This document shows positions 60,311-64,000 of a stretch of 64,000 nucleotides of DNA, piece by piece. Within the stretch, counting starts at the first letter, position 1, and each line of letters opens with the position of its first letter. The stretch covers positions 217,015 through 281,014 of the forward strand of contig NZ_JASNWF010000017.1 in the NCBI RefSeq assembly GCF_030283205.1, given 5' to 3'. Position numbers and translations under genes: made by a program. The stretch comes from Actinomadura opuntiae (GTDB lineage: Bacteria; Actinomycetota; Actinomycetes; Streptosporangiales; Streptosporangiaceae). The notes beneath the pieces were generated by a model. The model had not been told where the DNA came from. It searched no databases and saw only the letters and a list, made by a program, of their open reading frames with translations.

Positions 60311-60892
60311 CTACCGGTACCCGCGCTTGAGCAGGTACTTGGCACCCGCCTCGAAGCCCTCCGGACTGAGCATCTCGAACCCGAACGCGTCGGCGAGGTG
60401 ACCGGTGGTGTCGAATGCCGCGCAGACTGCCAGCGCGTCCTCGACCTGCCGGGGCGAGGCACCGGCGGCCAGCACCTCCCGCATGTCCTCGGCGCCGACC
60501 TGCCCGTCCCGGGTCAGCTTGCCGAGCATCCGCAGCGTCGCCCGCAGCGGCTCGTCCACGGCGGCCGATTCCAGATCGTCCAGCACCGCCGCGACCCGCG
60601 GCCCGTCCTGGTACGCCTGCGCTGCGGTCGCGGTATGCGCGGCGATGCAGAACGCCGACCCGTTCACCGTGGACACATAGGCCGCCATCAACTCCCGGTC
60701 GCCCACGGACCACTCGGACGGCCCGCGCATCGCCTCGTGGGTGAACTCCTTGGCCCGGTCGCCATAGAAATCGGGCCGGTAGAAGACCAATCTGGCGGCG
60801 TCCGGCATCGGGTGCCCGGAGAACAGGCGGATGATCGCGAACAGCAGCTTGGTCCGGCGCGGGTATCCGTGATTGAGGATCTCAAGTCGCAC
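60311..60892 (-). CDS. CMD/AhpD-like protein
   Basis: 193-residue carboxymuconolactone decarboxylase-fold protein. Seen: ATAPs-type helix GDRELMAAYVSTVNGSAFCIAAHTATA in parts (YVSTVNGSAFCIAAHTATA), with Cys and His in C-x3-H spacing rather than the CxxC of AhpD, and ALAVCAAFDTTGHLADAFGFE. It may be a peroxidase-related or decarboxylase-like enzyme. The paralogous fragment at 60882 overlaps its start by 11 nt. Convergent to the VOC remnant. Confidence 0.82.
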   Translation of the reverse strand: MRLEILNHGYPRRTKLLFAIIRLFSGHPMPDAARLVFYRPDFYGDRAKEFTHEAMRGPSEWSVGDRELMAAYVSTVNGSAFCIAAHTATAAQAYQDGPRVAAVLDDLESAAVDEPLRATLRMLGKLTRDGQVGAEDMREVLAAGASPRQVEDALAVCAAFDTTGHLADAFGFEMLSPEGFEAGAKYLLKRGYR

Positions 60893-61226
60893 GATCGGTC
60901 CTCTCCTCGGAGGTCGCCTCGGCGAGGGCGGTCAGTCCCGCTTCGTACAGCCGAGTCGACCGGCCGACCGCGGCGCACACGACCAGCTCGAAAAGCTGAT
61001 CCTCAGTACAGCCGGACGCCTTCGCCGCAACCACGTCGGCATCGGTGATCTGTGCCGACCTGTCGACGACCTTGCCGATCAACGCGTCCAAGGACGGCGG
61101 CGAGAGGCCGTCGTTGCCGAAGGCATGCGCTCGCTGCTGTGCGGATGCCTTGCCCTCCCCGTTCAGCACACGCTCCACCAGGGCCCGGTGCGCTGCTCGC
61201 TTCCTGTCCTCGCCCGTATCCGTCAC
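60882..61226 (-). CDS. Small CMD-like protein
   Basis: 114 residues, related to the CMD fold: RAAHRALVERVLNGEGKASAQQRAHAFGNDGLS (parts RALVERVLNGEGKAS), LIGKVVDRSAQITDADVVAAKASGCTEDQLFELVVCAAVGRS (parts ITDADVVAAKASGCTEDQLFE and VVCAAVGRSTRLYEAGL). GTG 61226 chosen, with GGAGGCGCC just upstream; longer frames have a Gly-rich lead. Lacks the C-x-x-C/H site, so may be a partner subunit or regulator. Overlaps the next gene. Confidence 0.78.
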   Translation of the reverse strand: MTDTGEDRKRAAHRALVERVLNGEGKASAQQRAHAFGNDGLSPPSLDALIGKVVDRSAQITDADVVAAKASGCTEDQLFELVVCAAVGRSTRLYEAGLTALAEATSEERTDRAT

Positions 61227-61629
61227 GGCGCCTCCGCCTCCTTCGCCCATCGGCGATCTGGGCTCTCTCTCTGCTAAGACGATCGGCACGCCGCCGAACG
61301 CGACACCTAGCCGAAGAAATGTCGGCCAGTGTGCCGTACCCGCTGTTCAGACGTATACCGACCAGCACGCCGCGGGTCCCGGGGGTCCGTGATCACTGCA
61401 GTAGGGAGCCGCCGGGGTGTTCGGCGGGTGGATGTGGGGCCGGTGGGATGTGAAGCGGTGGTGTGGAACGTTGGGTGGCGGGCGTTGGCGGTGTGACGTC
61501 GTGGGGTGGTCGGTGGCAATGGGGTGTTTCCGTGTGGCGGTAGTCGTGTGTTCGCGCTCGTGGGCGGGGGCGGGGAGGACGGACACGGGGTGCAAGGGTG
61601 TTTGGGGCAGGGGTGTTGGGTTGGCCGTG

Positions 61630-61797
61630 CGGTGGGGTGGCGCTGGCGTACGGGGCCGCCCCTCCAAAGTCAAGGGCGCCTTCGGCGTCGCTTCGCGATG
61701 GACTTCGTCCACCCTTGACTTTGGAGCCTCTGCGGCCCCTGAGGCAGCGCCAAGGGGCAGGCTCCGCCTGCCCCGCCCGGGTCGCGCCACCCCACCG
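61630..61797. repeat. Nested palindromic (MITE/REP-like) element, copy 1
   Basis: Outer arms CGGTGGGGTGGCGC (61630-61643) and GCGCCACCCCACCG (61784-61797). Inside, CTCCAAAGTCAAGGG (61662-61676) pairs with CCCTTGACTTTGGAG (61712-61726), a 15-bp perfect arm, and GGGGCAGGC pairs with GCCTGCCCC. A matching copy in inverted orientation starts at 63917 and runs off the right edge. No target duplication could be defined. Confidence 0.78.
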
Positions 61798-61822
61798 CCC
61801 CCGAACCAGAGGACCAAGAGGC

Positions 61823-61837
61823 AGATCGGAAGAGCAC
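61823..61837 (+). other. 15-nt match to the Illumina TruSeq adapter
   Basis: AGATCGGAAGAGCAC is identical to the start of a standard sequencing adapter. A chance exact 15-mer in 64 kb is unlikely (about 1 in 10,000), and it lies directly beside a repeat, where misassembly is common. It may mark a residual adapter or a chimeric join in this assembly. Confidence 0.6.
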
Positions 61838-62414
61838 CCCTCGTGTGGCCGATGACCAGTTCACTCCGACGACGCAGTGCAGGACGGGGGCTTGCTCGCC
61901 TCACTCCCCGCGATCAGGAGAGACCAAGCCACCTGGGGGACGCGCCGCTCCTGGGGCCTGTGCCGTGCCGTCAAGGCCAACGGCTCCTGGTGCCAACCGC
62001 GCCTACCGGCGTAGACGCTGGATCGGCTGCACCACCGCGATCAGGGCCGAGCACTCCCGCTATCGCGAGAAGCAGGGCAGCCGCTATGGGCGCATGCCGT
62101 GTCCTGCGAGCTGGGCCAGCGGGCAGCAGCACGCCGTCGGTTGCGGCATCAATGGGCTGATACGCCACCGTGCCGTGGCCACCTGGTAGGAGATCGTCCT
62201 CCGCGTTGCCGTCATCGATGACTGGCTGACCCGTTAAGACACGCCCTGCTCTAGTGGAACTGCCTAAGGGGCAGTGTGTCTGTGCCGTTGGTGAAGGGCG
62301 ATGGATCTCGAGCAGTACAGCGCCGCGAGAAAGGAATGGAGAGTGGCCGGGTTCCGGCTGGTCTGGCCGCGCCGTTGCTGATGGAGCAGTGGAGGGCGGG
62401 GGTGATGTGGGCAT

Positions 62415-62456
62415 ACCGGTTCGCCCGAGATCCGCGATGGATTCGGGCGAACCGGT
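62415..62456 (-). terminator. Terminator of the DUF222/HNH gene
   Basis: ACCGGTTCGCCCGA (62415-62428) pairs perfectly with TCGGGCGAACCGGT (62443-62456) across 14 nt, 19 nt past the stop of the gene. Confidence 0.85.
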
Positions 62457-62474
62457 CATGTGCGGGTGGGGCTG

Positions 62475-63749
62475 TTATGCGGCCCAGGTGATGGCGGGAT
62501 CGGGTGGGCCGAGTGTGCCCGGCGGCCCGTTCCCGGTCCGGGTTCTTGACCTGGCGTTGGGTGGTGGCAGCAGCCGGTACACATATCGCCCGTCCGGATC
62601 TTTAGTGATGCCGATCTGGGTCGGGCTGGTGTGTTTGAAGCGGTTGTGCCACCCGCAGGTGAGGGTGAGGTGATCGATGTCGGTGGGCGAGTTTCCCAGG
62701 GCCCAGCCGTGGACGTGGTCGACCTCGCACAACGTCCCCGGAATCTCACACTCCCGCACCGCACACGTCGGATACAGCGTCTCCAAGACCCGGCGTTGGG
62801 CGGGGCTGGCGAACCGTTCCCGGTAGCCGAGGTAGAGCGGGTTGTGGCCGCGTCCCAGGATCAGGGGTGAGACTCCGGCTGACAGGGCGATGCGGCGTAC
62901 CTGTCCGGCCGGGATCGGTGTCCCGTCGGTGAGGTGACCCGGAGCCTTGCCGCCGGTCAGTGTTTCGAGGTCGCAGATGACGGTGACTTTGGTGGCCTTG
63001 TGCCCGCCGGACAGCACACTCGACAGCGCCGCCGCCGTCCGCTCGGCGACGTCACGGTGATCGTCTGGTCCGGCCGGCTTGGCCAGCGGAGCCAGGGTGC
63101 CGTCCCAGATGGCGGCGTCTTCGGCGTTCAGCCAGCCTTTGATGTAGCGGCCGCCGTCCAGGGAGCCGGTGCTGGTGATCCAGGACTTGGCGTAGCCGCG
63201 CTTGGCGTCCTCGGGTTCGTATCCGGTGTCGTCGCGTTCGGCGATGACGTCGCGGATCCGGTGACCGAATACCGCGATCTTCCCCGGTGAGAAGCCCTGA
63301 CCGACCATTTCCAGCAGCTTGTTCTCGGCCTTGGCGCAGTCAATGTCGTCCAGCCGGGCCACCGAGTCGGCGACCGTGGCGGCGTAGCCGTAGGACAGCT
63401 CTCCGGCCGCCAGCCGCTCGGTCACCTGCGGCAGGCGGTGGCGTTGCCGCGCCAGTGTGAGGCGTTCTTTGGCGCGGTTCTCGCGCATGCCCAGCCGGGA
63501 CCGCAGCCATGCCCGGGTGGAGGGATATCCCCACCTCTGCTGTTCGCCGGTGGCGTCGACGCGGCCGATGAAACCGGCCAGGGCGCTTTCCTGTATATCG
63601 CAGGCGGCGGCCAGGTCTTCGGTGAGTTCCAGGCACGCGGCCGCCGATTCCGGGGCCTCTCGTTGGGCGAGTTCAGTGGCGATCGTTGAGAGCGCGTTCA
63701 CCAATTCCATGGTGGACGCGCCCGCAAGGTCGACCGTCACTGACTGCAT
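62475..63749 (-). CDS. DUF222 / HNH endonuclease (13E12 type)
   Basis: 424-residue protein of the 13E12-repeat family common in actinobacteria. DUF222 part with GEQQRWGYPSTRAWLRSRLGM, ENRAKERLTLARQRHRLP, and a C-terminal HNH nuclease motif (CAVRECEIPGTLCEVDHVHGWALGNSPTDIDHLTLTCGWHNRFKHT in parts: LCEVDHVHGW, HLTLTCGWHNRFKH). Chosen start ATG 63749; TTG 63767 would add six residues. Flanked by inverted copies of the palindromic repeat, so probably mobile or spread by repeats. Confidence 0.88.
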   Translation of the reverse strand: MQSVTVDLAGASTMELVNALSTIATELAQREAPESAAACLELTEDLAAACDIQESALAGFIGRVDATGEQQRWGYPSTRAWLRSRLGMRENRAKERLTLARQRHRLPQVTERLAAGELSYGYAATVADSVARLDDIDCAKAENKLLEMVGQGFSPGKIAVFGHRIRDVIAERDDTGYEPEDAKRGYAKSWITSTGSLDGGRYIKGWLNAEDAAIWDGTLAPLAKPAGPDDHRDVAERTAAALSSVLSGGHKATKVTVICDLETLTGGKAPGHLTDGTPIPAGQVRRIALSAGVSPLILGRGHNPLYLGYRERFASPAQRRVLETLYPTCAVRECEIPGTLCEVDHVHGWALGNSPTDIDHLTLTCGWHNRFKHTSPTQIGITKDPDGRYVYRLLPPPNARSRTRTGNGPPGTLGPPDPAITWAA

Positions 63750-63916
63750 ACCTAAAGTGTACCCCAAGTGACCGACAATCGCAGGCCGAGCGGGGGCCTT
63801 CTTTCTTGCTGATCAGTGGAAAAATATTGCTCAGTGCGCCTCGACTTCCTCCGCCTTTACCTGGTCGGTGAATTGTTCCTTAGGGGTGGTTTGTTGAGCA
63901 CGCGGACGGAGGGGGG
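63750..63916. promoter_or_regulatory. AT-rich promoter region of the DUF222 gene
   Basis: 167 bp, clearly lower in GC than the window around 63805-63890 (several A/T runs), upstream of the DUF222/HNH start on the minus strand. Promoter elements are likely but no exact boxes are assigned. Confidence 0.4.
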
Positions 63917-64000
63917 CGGTGGGGTGGCGCGACCGGGGCGGGGCAGGCGGAGCCTGCCCCTTTGGCGCTGCCTCAGGGGCCGCAGAGGCTCCAAAGTCAA
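63917..64000. repeat. Nested palindromic element, copy 2 (inverted, cut by the window edge)
   Basis: Begins with CGGTGGGGTGGCGC and includes GGGGCAGGC, GCCTGCCCC and CTCCAAAGTCAA. Read on the minus strand it matches 61715-61797 with two small indels. Together with copy 1 it brackets the DUF222/HNH gene. Confidence 0.75.

Larger units (their letters stand above)
61227..62474. other. Gene-poor region
   Basis: 1,248 bp without a supported gene. It holds a nested palindromic element (61630-61797), an adapter-like 15-mer (61823-61837) and a terminator (62415-62456). From about 61850 to 62270 the sequence looks like eroded coding DNA with no open frame matching a family; short ORFs on both strands are low-complexity. 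A pseudogenised mobile-element fragment is possible but not shown. Confidence 0.45.

Noticed and set aside
61417..62189. Long open frames on both strands in the gene-poor region
   Set aside because: Codon pattern is atypical, they overlap the palindromic element and an adapter-like sequence, and no family match was seen.

Overview
The window is chromosomal DNA from a high-GC actinobacterium, most likely Actinomadura or a close relative in the Thermomonosporaceae or Streptosporangiales. Support comes from the very high GC with GC3 bias, a fused E2o/E1o 2-oxoglutarate dehydrogenase (Kgd), two conservons (CvnABCD), ROK, DUF1707 and SCO2583-type proteins, KstR-type sterol-regulon operators, and a 13E12-type DUF222/HNH gene. 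No rRNA, tRNA, CRISPR array or intact insertion sequence was seen.

Layout. 1-9225 is mostly housekeeping: 5' part of kgd, AIM24, a glutathionyl-hydroquinone-reductase-like protein, DedA, a DapB-fold dehydrogenase, a beta-oxidation pair (MFE-2-type SDR plus enoyl-CoA hydratase) and a CbiX-like protein lacking its usual histidine. 9532-18371 holds two tandem conservons. The second is preceded by an 18-codon leader ORF that appears translationally coupled to cvnA. 18594-25772 is a sugar uptake and oxidation operon: ROK regulator, RbsA-type ATPase, permease, lipoprotein, Gfo/Idh/MocA oxidoreductase and TIM-barrel isomerase. 25834-32425 holds an LLM flavin/F420 oxidoreductase facing a MarR gene across a perfect operator, a cupin, a TetM/OtrA-type ribosomal protection protein with an overlapping leader ORF, and several enzymes. 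32535-37980 holds surface or secreted proteins (Asp-box propeller, degenerate extracellular nuclease-like protein) and a 26-residue cysteine-rich metallothionein-like peptide.

38057-52934 looks like a sterol-catabolism regulon island: a P450-type ferredoxin, two P450s, FadA5-like thiolase and CYP125-like steroid C26-monooxygenase. KstR-consensus boxes (TNNAACNNGTTNNA) lie upstream of the ferredoxin, the P450 pair, fadA5 and cyp125, and a KstR2-type box lies upstream of cyp125. Three of the KstR boxes are paired with a second 18-bp palindrome (ATGAGACTCGAGTCTCAT or near copies) whose regulator I cannot name. A glycosyltransferase, a methyltransferase and a terpene-cyclase-fold protein follow the P450 pair on the same strand.

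53660-59037 is a tight five-gene biosynthetic operon: KASIII/OleA-like condensing enzyme, GT2 glycosyltransferase, P450, OleC-like AMP ligase and OleD-like SDR. Four of the genes overlap by ATGA. It resembles the Ole olefin/beta-lactone pathway without an OleB hydrolase. It is followed by a Clp-N/HTH gene with a near-ideal, apparently leaderless promoter covered by two perfect 7-3-7 inverted repeats. The right end (59913-64000) is eroded: a frameshifted VOC pseudogene, two CMD/AhpD-like genes, about 1.2 kb without genes that includes a 15-nt match to an Illumina adapter, and a DUF222/HNH gene between inverted copies of a nested palindromic repeat.
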